Below, in pieces: positions 18,910 to 27,479 of a DNA stretch of 64,000 nt (position 1 is its first letter; each line of letters opens with the position of its first letter). Origin of the DNA: Ferruginibacter sp. (GTDB lineage: Bacteria > Bacteroidota > Bacteroidia > Chitinophagales > Chitinophagaceae); assembly GCA_025350645.1 (NCBI GenBank), contig JANXXM010000092.1, forward strand, positions 1 to 64,000, read 5' to 3'. Under the pieces are notes generated by a model, which had not been told where the DNA came from, ran no database searches, and was given only the letters and a program-made list of their open reading frames with translations. Both the position numbers and the translations under genes were made by a program.

Positions 18910-21837
18910 TTATTTACTACCTGTTGTTAAGGCGATGGCCTCGTACAGTTTGTCTAATATTTTTATGCGCACATTCATTTTAAGCAGCGCATCATTTACA
19001 AAAGGATATACCCTGTTGCTTAAAAAAACAAATACCAGCCCATTTGCAGGGTCTGCCCAAGTGCAGGTGCCTGTATAACCCGTATGGCCAAATGTGCCAG
19101 CACTTGCAGCTAGTGCCGGGTAAGGTTCTTTGCGGGTAGCATTATCTTTTTCTGGCTTATCAAAACCATAGCCACGCCTGCTCGTACTGCTATGGTAACC
19201 TATAAAAGTATCTATGGTAGATTTTTCAAAATATTTTTTATGATTAAAAGTGCCGCCATTCTCCAGCATTTGCATTACTGCTGCAAGGTCATAAGCATTT
19301 GCAAATAAACCAGCGTGCCCGGCTACCCCGCCAAACATTGCTGCACCCGGGTCGTGCACAAAACCCTGCAACTGCTGGTTTCTAAACCCGACTTCTTTTT
19401 CTGTGGGGGCTATCATATTTACACTATTTCTATACAAAGGGTGAAAACCAATGCTGTGCAATTGCATAGGTTCGTAAAAATTTTCTGCCACATAATCCTC
19501 TATCGTTTTACCAGAAATTTTTTCAGCAATTTTAGCAAGAAAAATAAAGTCATTATCGCTGTATACATATTTACCAGTGGTGCCCAGCGGGCTCATCAAT
19601 ATTTTTTTATACATACTGTCCTTCCAGGCATTTTTCATAAAAAAATGTTCCGCTACGGGAACATTAAAAGAATCACTTGCCACATTTTTAAAAAGCCATG
19701 GATATGGCTTTCCGCCGGCATCTGTTACTTCTTTATAAAAAGGAATATAGGCTACAAGCCCTGCTTCATGCAGCAATAAATTTTCTACAATAATATTTTT
19801 TTTATTGGTATTATTTGTTTCTTGCAGGTAGTAACCCAAGGTTTTCTTTATATCCAGTTTGCCTTGCTCATACAACCGCATTATTGCAAGTGTGGTGGCT
19901 GCTATTTTTGTAACCGATGCAAGGTCGTATACTGTAGTCATAACCACAGGTTCTTTTTTTTCGTAGGTAAAATTACCAAAGCTTTTTTCGTACAATAATT
20001 TATTATCTTTTAATGCCAGCACCACGCAGCCAGGTATGGCATATTTAGCAATGGCATCTTTACATATAGAATCAATATCAGCAAGTTTTTTTGCCATAAA
20101 ACCATTTAAAATAATATGCTCAAATACGGTTGCACTTGCTTTTGTTTCTATACCAAAACCATATTGCAGGTTTTCACAAACAGTTACAGGCAGCACGCCT
20201 TTATAAAATATTTTTCCCTGCAGCAGGTCGGCTGCGGTATTTTGCACAACAGCATCATCTTCGTAGCATACTGCCAGGTTTACAGCATCACACATATTTT
20301 TAGCAGCATAAGCATTGGCAAATAAAAAAGTGAAGCTGTTTGTTTTTTGCTGAATACTGTTTATCATACGCACCATATCTTTTGTGAGCCCAAAATTGGT
20401 AGCGGGGGTGCGGCTAAGACCATGTATACCCATCACTACTTTTTTAAACGACATTAATTTTTTTAATAAGGAATCGTCGTATGTTTTTTTAATATCAAAA
20501 TAAAATACAGCAGCATTATAATCCATGCGCATTCTTTGGGCAAGGGTATTATCTTCATTTAAACCAAAGCCTACAAAAGCCACATCTCCTTCCTTTCTAT
20601 TTCTCAGTGGAAAAAAAGAAGCATCTTTTTTGGCTACCAGTGTTATTGCATTTTCTGCTACCAGCCTCCGCATTTCAGGAATATTTTTATTGAGATCTGC
20701 AGTAATGTTTTCTGTATTTATGGGTTTTAATGTAGTGAGGCCATATTCATATTTTGCCATTAGCACTTTTTTGCAGTGCATTTCTATATCTGCCCATGTT
20801 AGCAGTTTCTTTTTAATAGCCTGTTTTATTTTTATAATAGCAAGGGGCACATCTACCGGCAGGCAAAGCATATCGTTACCTGCTATTATTGATTGTAAAG
20901 ATGCTTCGCCATCAGGAAAATATTTTACCACACCCTGCATTTCCAGCCCATCGGTAAAAGTTAGTCCGTTATAGCCAAGCTCTTTTCTCATGAGCCCGTT
21001 AATATTTAAAGCGGATAATGAGGTGGGCTTGTTGGGTGTTTTGTCTATAGCCGGTATAGAAAGATGTGCAATCATTACACTGCTTATGCCTGCTGCAAAT
21101 ATTTGTTTAAAAGGATAAAGTTCCAGCGAATCTAACTGTGCCCTTGTTTTATTAATAATGGGTAAATCAAAATGGGAATCCACCTCTACATCTCCATGGC
21201 CGGGAAAATGTTTTGCGCAGGCCATTACACCGGCATCCTGCATTCCCTTCATATACTGTATACCATAAGCGGCTACTTTGTATTTATCTTCTCCAAAACT
21301 GCGATCGTTTATTACCGGGTTGTTAGGATTGTTATTTACATCTACCACCGGCGCATAATTTACCTGAAGGCCAAAACGTTTACATTGTTCTGCTACGAGT
21401 TGACCATATTTATATACAATGGTCTGATCTTTCATAGCACCCAACATCATTTGTTTTGGCAGGGGCAATACACTATCTGTAAGCCTCATACCCAGCCCCC
21501 ACTCTGCATCTATACACATTAGTAAGGGTGTTTTTGCCATTGCCTGCAGGCTGTTAATAATGGTAGCCTGCTTTACCGGCCCACCTTGAAAGATACATAC
21601 ACCGCCAATATTATATTGTTTGATAAGGGCTGCTACTTTTTCATCAAAAAAAGTAACTGCTCTTGTCTTATTGTCTATAGAAGATAGACGAACTACCATA
21701 AGCTGCCCTATTTTTTCGTCTTTGGAAAGTGATTTAAAGACACTATCTGCCCATTTTTTTGCAGCCGCAGTTGGTTGCGCAAAAACGCTTTGTATACACA
21801 AAAGGAAAATGATGGCTACCGTTATTTTTTTCGTCAT
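18910..21837 (-). CDS. Glycoside hydrolase family 3 domain fused to a serine hydrolase (beta-lactamase-like) domain
   Basis: A 975-residue secreted protein. I chose the ATG at 21837 because it starts a clean signal peptide (LLCIQSVFAQ). Residues about 25-370 are a NagZ-type GH3 beta-N-acetylhexosaminidase barrel: NDRSFGED and the KHFPGHGDVEVDSHFDLP loop with the acid/base His/Asp dyad. A connecting beta-sandwich-like region follows. Residues about 590-975 are a class C beta-lactamase/PBP-like hydrolase with SxxK in LASVTKIAA, YSDND as the YxN motif and HTGYTG as the KTG motif. I infer a periplasmic enzyme acting on peptidoglycan muropeptides, with one domain for sugar and one for peptide or ester bonds. 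This fusion is known in Bacteroidetes. Confidence 0.9.
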   Translation of the reverse strand: MTKKITVAIIFLLCIQSVFAQPTAAAKKWADSVFKSLSKDEKIGQLMVVRLSSIDNKTRAVTFFDEKVAALIKQYNIGGVCIFQGGPVKQATIINSLQAMAKTPLLMCIDAEWGLGMRLTDSVLPLPKQMMLGAMKDQTIVYKYGQLVAEQCKRFGLQVNYAPVVDVNNNPNNPVINDRSFGEDKYKVAAYGIQYMKGMQDAGVMACAKHFPGHGDVEVDSHFDLPIINKTRAQLDSLELYPFKQIFAAGISSVMIAHLSIPAIDKTPNKPTSLSALNINGLMRKELGYNGLTFTDGLEMQGVVKYFPDGEASLQSIIAGNDMLCLPVDVPLAIIKIKQAIKKKLLTWADIEMHCKKVLMAKYEYGLTTLKPINTENITADLNKNIPEMRRLVAENAITLVAKKDASFFPLRNRKEGDVAFVGFGLNEDNTLAQRMRMDYNAAVFYFDIKKTYDDSLLKKLMSFKKVVMGIHGLSRTPATNFGLTKDMVRMINSIQQKTNSFTFLFANAYAAKNMCDAVNLAVCYEDDAVVQNTAADLLQGKIFYKGVLPVTVCENLQYGFGIETKASATVFEHIILNGFMAKKLADIDSICKDAIAKYAIPGCVVLALKDNKLLYEKSFGNFTYEKKEPVVMTTVYDLASVTKIAATTLAIMRLYEQGKLDIKKTLGYYLQETNNTNKKNIIVENLLLHEAGLVAYIPFYKEVTDAGGKPYPWLFKNVASDSFNVPVAEHFFMKNAWKDSMYKKILMSPLGTTGKYVYSDNDFIFLAKIAEKISGKTIEDYVAENFYEPMQLHSIGFHPLYRNSVNMIAPTEKEVGFRNQQLQGFVHDPGAAMFGGVAGHAGLFANAYDLAAVMQMLENGGTFNHKKYFEKSTIDTFIGYHSSTSRRGYGFDKPEKDNATRKEPYPALAASAGTFGHTGYTGTCTWADPANGLVFVFLSNRVYPFVNDALLKMNVRIKILDKLYEAIALTTGSK

Positions 21838-21954
21838 GCTATAAAGATATTTGGAGAAATATTGAAAGAAGCAAATTACGAAAAACAAAGAACATCGTTG
21901 TGGCCTGTGAATATTAAAACAAAAAAGAATAATAGGAATGATGGAAGCAAAAAG

Positions 21955-22060
21955 CGGTAGAAAATATATAGTATTAAGTAAAGCCGTAGATAGTTACCTA
22001 CTCACTGTTTATAAAATGAACCGTGGCTTTAGGCTTAGCATTACCAACTATTTTCTACCG
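21955..22060. repeat. 106-bp element with perfect 12-bp terminal inverted repeats
   Basis: CGGTAGAAAATA at 21955-21966 is the exact reverse complement of TATTTTCTACCG at 22049-22060. Inside lies a second inverted pair, TAAAGCC at about 21979 and GGCTTTA at about 22025, so the whole segment can fold into one long interrupted hairpin. It sits between the GH3 hydrolase start and the 3' end of the CHRD gene. There is no reading frame. It may be a MITE-like insertion or a structured RNA; I do not recognise it. Confidence 0.5.
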
Positions 22061-22090
22061 TTATTATAATTATTTTTATTAAAATCGTTG

Positions 22091-22921
22091 TTACCGTATT
22101 TGCCCTCTTATAATACCACCGGGTTTATTGGTAGAATGCGCATTTAAATAAATAGCATCGGTTTTAATAGAAGTATACAATGGGTCTGTTAAAGTAAATG
22201 TTTTTACGGTTCCAAAATCTGCAGCATTTGCATAAAAACCCAATATTACAGGACCATTTATGCCGCTACCTGCTTTGTGTATGTGAGCAGCATTTAGTAC
22301 ATCACCAGCTTCTAGCCCGGATATTGTAAGTTTTACATACAATATTTTATCGGTTGTAAGCCGCAATAATGCTTTACCTGTAGCAACTGATGTACCTGCG
22401 GGTACTTCATTTGCACTGTTCATATCTACATCTGCCACCATTTCTAACTTTGCATTTAGTTGCCCCCGTACCAATCCGGAAGGTACCTGCGTAGAATGGG
22501 CATTAAAATAAATATTATTTACATCATCTTTTAAACTGTCCACTAAAGTCTGCCTAAGATTTGCCACAATGCCCGAGGCATTTCCACCGGTAAAAACAGG
22601 ATTTATTTCTACTACAATGGGCCCGTTTAAAACAACATTACCCACATGTAAATGTGCCGCCACCAAGGCATCTCCAGCAGTTAAATTAGTAATGCTTATA
22701 GTATATTTAAGGGAATTGTCCGATAGCAATTCCAGCACAGCAGTACCCGTTTCATTTCTTGCAGCAGGCGCAGGATTTTCATTTTTTGCAGCTACATCTA
22801 TTGTCCATTGCTTTACAACAGTGGGGGGAAGAGGTGCCGGGGTTATAGGGTCATCTTGTTTGCAGGATGTACCTGCTACTATTAAACTGATGATCAATGT
22901 GAATAATGGAGTGTTTTTCAT
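22091..22921 (-). CDS. CHRD domain lipoprotein with two tandem CHRD domains
   Basis: A 276-residue lipoprotein (LIVAGTSC lipobox). Two tandem CHRD (chordin-like) domains cover about residues 36-150 and 157-276. Each has the start pattern ENPAP or NEVPA, an internal AAHLHVG or AAHIHKAG motif, and the ending YFNAHSTQVPSGLVRGQL or YLNAHSTNKPGGIIRGQI. The repeated ends make the duplication clear. Bacterial CHRD proteins are envelope-associated and of unknown function. It stands alone between the 106-bp repeat element and the divergent PLP enzyme. Confidence 0.88.
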   Translation of the reverse strand: MKNTPLFTLIISLIVAGTSCKQDDPITPAPLPPTVVKQWTIDVAAKNENPAPAARNETGTAVLELLSDNSLKYTISITNLTAGDALVAAHLHVGNVVLNGPIVVEINPVFTGGNASGIVANLRQTLVDSLKDDVNNIYFNAHSTQVPSGLVRGQLNAKLEMVADVDMNSANEVPAGTSVATGKALLRLTTDKILYVKLTISGLEAGDVLNAAHIHKAGSGINGPVILGFYANAADFGTVKTFTLTDPLYTSIKTDAIYLNAHSTNKPGGIIRGQIR

Positions 22922-23156
22922 AAAATTTTATTTGTTTAAGCACCATTCGTAAAAAAATGTGTTTTGGTTGCTTGCAACATAATATTTCTTTTCTTTTTTT
23001 TATGGATATTCAAGGTTATTTCAAAAACTACATTTACGCATTTAATTTACATTCCGGTTATATTTTTGACTCTGTAGCTGTAGATTTTATTACTATCCAC
23101 TGCTACAACTTGCTACGGGTAAGGAACAATGCAAAGATTTTTTTATCTTCAACCTC

Positions 23157-24317
23157 ATGAACACTTCTTACATTATAAACGAGCTGGGCGAAGAAAGGGA
23201 AAACTATTTTAATGCAGTAGCACCTCCCATTATACAAACGAGCAACTTTACTTTTAAAACAGTACATGAACTGCGTCATGCTTTTGAAAATGAGTACAGC
23301 ACTTACTTATACAGCCGTGGTAAAAACCCAACGGTGGATATACTTTGCAAAAAACTAGCTGCACTGGATGCTTCAGAAGATTGCCTGCTGTTTAACAGTG
23401 GCGCTGCAGCCATTTTTGCTGCCGTACTTGCAAATGTAAAAGCAGGGGATCATATTATAAGCGTAGCCGACCCTTATACCTGGGCAAAGAAAATGTTTAC
23501 GGAAATATTGCCCCGCTTTGGTGTAACCACCAGCTTTATAGATGGCAGGCACATTAAAAATTTTGAAGAAGCCAGGTTACCAAACACTACCCTTATTTAT
23601 ACGGAAAGCCCCAATAGCTGGGACTTTGCGCTGCAAGATCTTACTGCTGTGGCATCCTTTGCAAAGCAGCATGGCATTATTACAATATGCGACAACAGTT
23701 ATTGCACACCACTCTACCAGCAGCCGGTGGCAATGGGGATAGATCTTAGTTTACAATCTGCCACTAAATATATAAGCGGCCATAGCGATACCATTGCAGG
23801 CGCACTATGCGGCAGCGCAAAAATTATAGCACGTATTTTTAACAGCGAGTACAATACTATTGGCAGCGGCATACAACCATTTAATGCATGGCTGCTGCTT
23901 AGAGGGCTGCGTACATTGCCACTTAGGCTAGATCGTATAAGCAGCACTACAAAAAAAATAGTAGCATTTTTGCAGCAGCACCCAAGAGTGGAAGAAGTTA
24001 TTTTTCCGTTTGATGCTGCTTTTTCACAATACCAACTAGCAAAAAAACAAATGACTGGCGCATGCGGCTTACTTACTTTTGTAATAAAAGCCGATAACAT
24101 AACTTCTATAGAAACCTTTTGCGAAAAACTACAGCATATCATGATGGCCGTAAGCTGGGGCGGGCACGAGAGCCTTATTATACCCAAATGCGCCTCTGTA
24201 AAAAGAGAAAATTTTGATGCTGCAAACAGGCAACACCGCATGCTGCGCCTGTATGCCGGGTTGGAAGATGCAGATTATATTATAGAAGATTTAAAACGGG
24301 CTTTTGACAAGATATAA
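23157..24317 (+). CDS. Cys/Met metabolism PLP-dependent enzyme (cystathionine gamma-synthase-like)
   Basis: A 386-residue cytoplasmic fold-type I PLP enzyme. Seen: the N-terminal YSRGKNPT motif of the family, LFNSGAAAIFAA as the PLP-phosphate loop, CDNSYCTPL with the PLP Asp, and SLQSATKYISGHSD with the Schiff-base Lys. The C-terminal half has the usual SWGGHESLIIP segment. Members include cystathionine gamma-synthase, cystathionine lyases and methionine gamma-lyase; motifs alone do not separate them. The start ATG at 23157 is preceded by a plain 235-bp gap with no SAM riboswitch. A clear stem-loop follows the stop. Confidence 0.85.
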   Translation: MNTSYIINELGEERENYFNAVAPPIIQTSNFTFKTVHELRHAFENEYSTYLYSRGKNPTVDILCKKLAALDASEDCLLFNSGAAAIFAAVLANVKAGDHIISVADPYTWAKKMFTEILPRFGVTTSFIDGRHIKNFEEARLPNTTLIYTESPNSWDFALQDLTAVASFAKQHGIITICDNSYCTPLYQQPVAMGIDLSLQSATKYISGHSDTIAGALCGSAKIIARIFNSEYNTIGSGIQPFNAWLLLRGLRTLPLRLDRISSTTKKIVAFLQQHPRVEEVIFPFDAAFSQYQLAKKQMTGACGLLTFVIKADNITSIETFCEKLQHIMMAVSWGGHESLIIPKCASVKRENFDAANRQHRMLRLYAGLEDADYIIEDLKRAFDKI

Positions 24318-24324
24318 TTAAAAT

Positions 24325-24350
24325 TTAAGCAAATGAAACTGTTTGCTTAA
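24325..24350 (+). terminator. Stem-loop after the PLP enzyme
   Basis: A perfect 9-bp inverted repeat, TTAAGCAAA / TTTGCTTAA, with an 8-base loop, begins 8 bp after the stop codon at 24317. The plus strand following it is A-rich rather than T-rich; the minus strand has a weak T-tract. I read it as a transcription end or 3' stabilising hairpin. Confidence 0.5.
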
Positions 24351-25441
24351 ATAAAAAAAGATAGTGATGCATAATTTTTAATTATTTGTAATCATATTGT
24401 TCTTCATGTTGCAAGTTTTTTAAACCACAAAGGCAGGAAGACTCAAAAGGAGCACAAATAAAAAATTAAAAAAATTTATGAAAATCTTTTAAATCTGTGA
24501 ACACTTTTTGAAACACAACGCAGGAAAAAAGATACAAATTCACAAAGAAATTTTAAAATTTTTAGGGATACTTGCTTCTTTGTATTCTTTATATTCAAAG
24601 ATTTTTTTGTACAAAGTGGATGTTAAAACATTTAGGAAAAATGATTTGTGTTTTTATACTCCGTGCCGAAGAGCCCTATAGGCGATGTTTAATATTCATA
24701 ACAGAGCTTTAAAAAACTTTTCTCACGTGTTATTTTGAAAGAACTTAAAATTTATTTTATGTGCAGGATGCTGCTCATAAGTGTATTAGGTTGAGCTTTT
24801 GTAGGCATACACAATAATAAAAAGCTGTATAACCATCCACGAAAAAGGATAAAACCATATAAGCAAAAAATATTTTTTAAAACATATAACAATCCACAAA
24901 ATATTTATAAAAGTTTTGCGTTATAATAATCTAAAAATGCTGTAATGGGTCATTTTAGGTATCACTTACCATAATTGCAGGCAATAATTTTTTAAAATAC
25001 CTGTATAAAGCAAGCGATAAAAACGAATGGGTTTATAATTACTTACCAAAAAAATCTAACGTTGTATGAGAAAAGCACCTCGTAAAGGCATTTCCTTCAG
25101 TCTTATTTTTAAGTCTTTTGCCTCAGCTATTAAAGCCACTTTTAAATCGCATACCAATGCGGATTTTATAAGGTTAAAGAATTTCATCTGCTAATTTGTA
25201 CTTACTTATTTCTCTTTTAGAAGAGGTTTTTTTATACCCTGAGTAACTGCTCGGGTAATTTTCTGTATACTTATTAAAAATTGTCGTTACTTAAATTACA
25301 ACTGACATTTGCTCAATTGAAATCTTCTGCCGACCTGAGGCTTGGATACCGAAGGCAAGAGACTTCTTATACTACTGCTCTTTGTACGTTTCTTTTGCAC
25401 AATTTGCATAACCAATCCTAGCGGTTCGTTGTTCTTCTCGG
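24351..25441. other. Gene-poor 1.1-kb stretch
   Basis: No frame of useful length on either strand. The DNA is very AT-rich and interrupted by stops. The only short frame I would note is 42 codons from the ATG at 25066 (MRKAPRKGISF...); it has no recognisable features. The last 150 bp are less AT-rich and lie against the 3' end of the OsmC gene. It looks like decayed DNA rather than an RNA gene; I found no tRNA, riboswitch or repeat in it. Confidence 0.5.
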
Positions 25442-25915
25442 TTAGCTTGCTATTATACAAGTGGGTTTGTGGTAAACAGGAAAATTTAATGAGTTAGCAA
25501 CAAAACACAACTCATTTGCTTTCTTATGAAGTTCATTCGCTTTTTCTGTCATTGATATAGCTGTTATGCTAACTATTGGGTTTAAAGTTGCTTCTGTAAA
25601 TTTTCCGCCACCATTAGCAGTTTCAATCATTATGCCTGTTGCGTTGTCAATATAGTCTGTTACAATAATGCCTGCCATTGCACATAAATGCAAATACCAA
25701 AGCATATGGCAAGATGAAATAGATGCTAACAAGAGGTCTTCTGGGTTATGTTTTGTTTTGTCGCCACGAAATGCGGGATCGGAAGATCCCAAAATTTCAG
25801 TTTTATTTGCAACAAAAATAGAATGGCTTCTTTCAAATGATGCATAACCCGAAGTGCCTGTTCCAATGTTACCTGTCCACTTTACTGTAAGGCTGTAATT
25901 GTGTTGCCCACGCAT
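25442..25915 (-). CDS. OsmC/Ohr family peroxide reductase
   Basis: A 157-residue protein. The two redox cysteines of the family are present: Cys69 in SISSCHMLWYLHLC and Cys137 in NELCFVANS. The helix between them, the KHNPEDLLLAS stretch and the C-terminal FPVYHKPT segment match the OsmC fold. Members reduce organic hydroperoxides in the cytoplasm. It is 19 bp downstream of the ACT-domain gene on the same strand. Both are divergent from an ArsR-type regulator that probably once controlled them and is now split by an insertion. Confidence 0.88.
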   Translation of the reverse strand: MRGQHNYSLTVKWTGNIGTGTSGYASFERSHSIFVANKTEILGSSDPAFRGDKTKHNPEDLLLASISSCHMLWYLHLCAMAGIIVTDYIDNATGIMIETANGGGKFTEATLNPIVSITAISMTEKANELHKKANELCFVANSLNFPVYHKPTCIIAS

Positions 25916-25934
25916 AATTTTTTATTTTAGTTTT

Positions 25935-26330
25935 TTAACTCCCCCATTCTTTTATCCATTCTTCAGAAACTTTTTTGCCTTTTTGATAGTCGTCAACAAT
26001 AACAATTAATTGATTTGAATGGTCCCTGTATTGTGTCAAAATATTTACGTTAGCTTCTGCCATTCGTCTGCAAAACATTCCTAATTGTCCTGGAACATCT
26101 TGACGAAGTTTTTGAATTATCACATCATTTATTTTTACGACTTCAATTTCAACCTTTGCTAATTCTTTCTTAGCTCTGTCTGCTTCAGCCTCTAAGAAAT
26201 GTGCAATTGATATTTCTCCATTTTGAAATACTCCGCCACCTTCAAGGCTTATTTTATTTTTGCCTAATGCTTCACCCATTAAAGCCAGGGCACCTGGTTT
26301 GTTCTCTAATATAATTTCTATGTCTTGCAT
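25935..26330 (-). CDS. Tandem ACT domain protein
   Basis: A 131-residue protein made almost entirely of two ACT-like modules: residues 1-65 starting with the typical IILENKPGALALMGEAL, and residues 66-131 with DVPGQLGMFCRRMAEANVNI. ACT modules bind small ligands, usually amino acids, and there is no enzyme domain attached. It starts 67 bp from the divergent ArsR-type gene and forms a unit with the OsmC gene. Its ligand is unknown. It may be a ligand sensor linked to the OsmC function, which is inference from position only. Confidence 0.8.
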   Translation of the reverse strand: MQDIEIILENKPGALALMGEALGKNKISLEGGGVFQNGEISIAHFLEAEADRAKKELAKVEIEVVKINDVIIQKLRQDVPGQLGMFCRRMAEANVNILTQYRDHSNQLIVIVDDYQKGKKVSEEWIKEWGS

Positions 26331-26397
26331 TTTTTATTTTTTTGTTTGTGCAAAGAAACTACAATTATTACATTTACATTTCATTTAAAATTGAACT

Positions 26398-26925
26398 ATG
26401 AATGCAGAAGATAAATTTGTTTCAATTGCCGCATTAATGTGTGAGCCTACAAGAGCAAAAATGCTTTGGAATTTACTTGATGGCAGAGCATATAGTGCAA
26501 GTGAGTTGTCAATCGTTACACAAATTTCACCCACTGCTGCAAGTAATCATTTATTAAAATTACTTGAAGCAAAAATAATCAAAGTTGAAATTCAGGGGCG
26601 ACACAGGTACTATCATCCTGAAAAGCCTTCTATTCCGGTAAAAGCCCATTATCATATAGTCCCTTCTAAGAGCAAAGAAGAACTTTATGCAGTTAATGTA
26701 GACGATGGCAAAGCACATCATAAATCCAATCGTGGACATATAGTTCTCCGAAAAGAGGCTGATGAATTAAGGAGTCTTGGTGTAAATATTCCTTCTAATA
26801 ATATTTTTGAACCTCAACAGTTAACAATCAATGAAAGCAATATAGATAATATCTGGACAGCTTTCATTCTAATAATGCGGACGACTAATTTTAAATTTAA
26901 ACCCCTTTTTAATAACAAAATTTAA
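26398..26925 (+). pseudogene. 5' part of a split ArsR-family regulator, fused to island-derived sequence
   Basis: The 175-codon frame is chimeric. Residues 1-72 (26398-26613) are the winged-helix half of an ArsR-type repressor: ALMCEPTRAKMLWNLLDG, ASELSIVTQISPTAASNHL as the recognition helix, and GRHRYY as the wing. ArsR homologues continue from here with a SxxEVAxAxExL helix; instead the frame turns into HPEKPSIPVKAHYHIV and a further 90 residues unrelated to ArsR. The missing half, YSLSNSEVAYAVEGL onward, is found in the same orientation at 43713-44189. The insertion point is at the TAT at 26611-26613. The DNA-binding half might still be made, but the protein is broken. Confidence 0.85.
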
Positions 26926-26929
26926 AACA

Positions 26930-27088
26930 ATGAGCAAGAAAGTAACACCACAACAAAATCAAGCAAATCAATCAAACACAAACAAAGGAACAAGCGGAAC
27001 AAATAAACAAAATGCTTTAAATCAAGGCAACAAAGGCAAACAAATGAATCCTAATCAAGTGAATCAAGGTATTAAAAAAGGAAAGTAA
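26930..27088 (+). CDS. Small Asn/Gln/Lys-rich protein
   Basis: A 52-codon frame from the ATG at 26930 (MSKKVTPQQNQANQ...). It consists almost only of N, Q, K, G, S and T, with no hydrophobic core, and contains near-repeats such as NQSNTNKGTSGTNKQ. It would be disordered. Similar short low-complexity basic proteins occur in Bacteroidetes, but I cannot name a family. It follows the chimeric regulator frame by four bases. Coding status is plausible because of the clean frame and biased but consistent codons. Confidence 0.5.
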   Translation: MSKKVTPQQNQANQSNTNKGTSGTNKQNALNQGNKGKQMNPNQVNQGIKKGK

Positions 27089-27154
27089 TTATTATAATGC
27101 ATTGTCCTTTCGTATCAGTAGTGATATATCTCCATTGTCAGCTTTATAACAAGC

Positions 27155-27391
27155 ATGGTTATTATATATGTCAAAGGTAAAGGGTTAGTAACGTTTTACG
27201 ATGTACTTTACAGGAATAGAAGTTTTTAGCTTGAAAGCAAGATCAATCTGATAAAAAAGAAGTTGAGACAGGCCTGCCCTCTTAAAGTTAATACCGATTT
27301 CTATAATGATAAATCCATGGTATACCGTCTTATCTACACTATCGCTATTAAAAAGAAGCTCATAGAGGTCGGGCGGCTATGCAGTAAATAA
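27155..27391 (+). pseudogene. Short frame with an in-frame amber codon
   Basis: From the ATG at 27155 a 78-codon frame runs to the TAA at 27389-27391, broken by one TAG at 27227-27229. The two parts read MVIIYVKGKGLVTFYDVLYR... and LESKINLIKKKLRQACP.... Both look like protein, so this may be a small gene killed by one nonsense change. I do not recognise it. It fills most of the gap between the small N/Q-rich gene and the 3' end of the RHS operon. Confidence 0.25.
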
Positions 27392-27414
27392 CAAAAGCCT
27401 CCAAGGGCTTTGTG
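27392..27414 (-). terminator. Candidate terminator of the RHS operon
   Basis: On the minus strand, AAAGCC-CTTGGA-GGCTTT is followed by TGTTATTT, a six-pair stem with a T-rich tail about 70 bp past the last operon stop (27480). Closer to the stop a weaker GAGG/CCTC stem with a T5 tail (about 27445-27463) is also possible. Neither is strong. Confidence 0.35.
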
Positions 27415-27479
27415 TTTATGTTTTATGCCGTTTCGAGAGTCAAAAACCGAGGCGTACCCCTCCCGATTTTCAACTCATT

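Noticed and set aside
22922-23156. SAM riboswitch before the Cys/Met PLP enzyme
   Set aside because: No conserved SAM riboswitch core or terminator in the leader.
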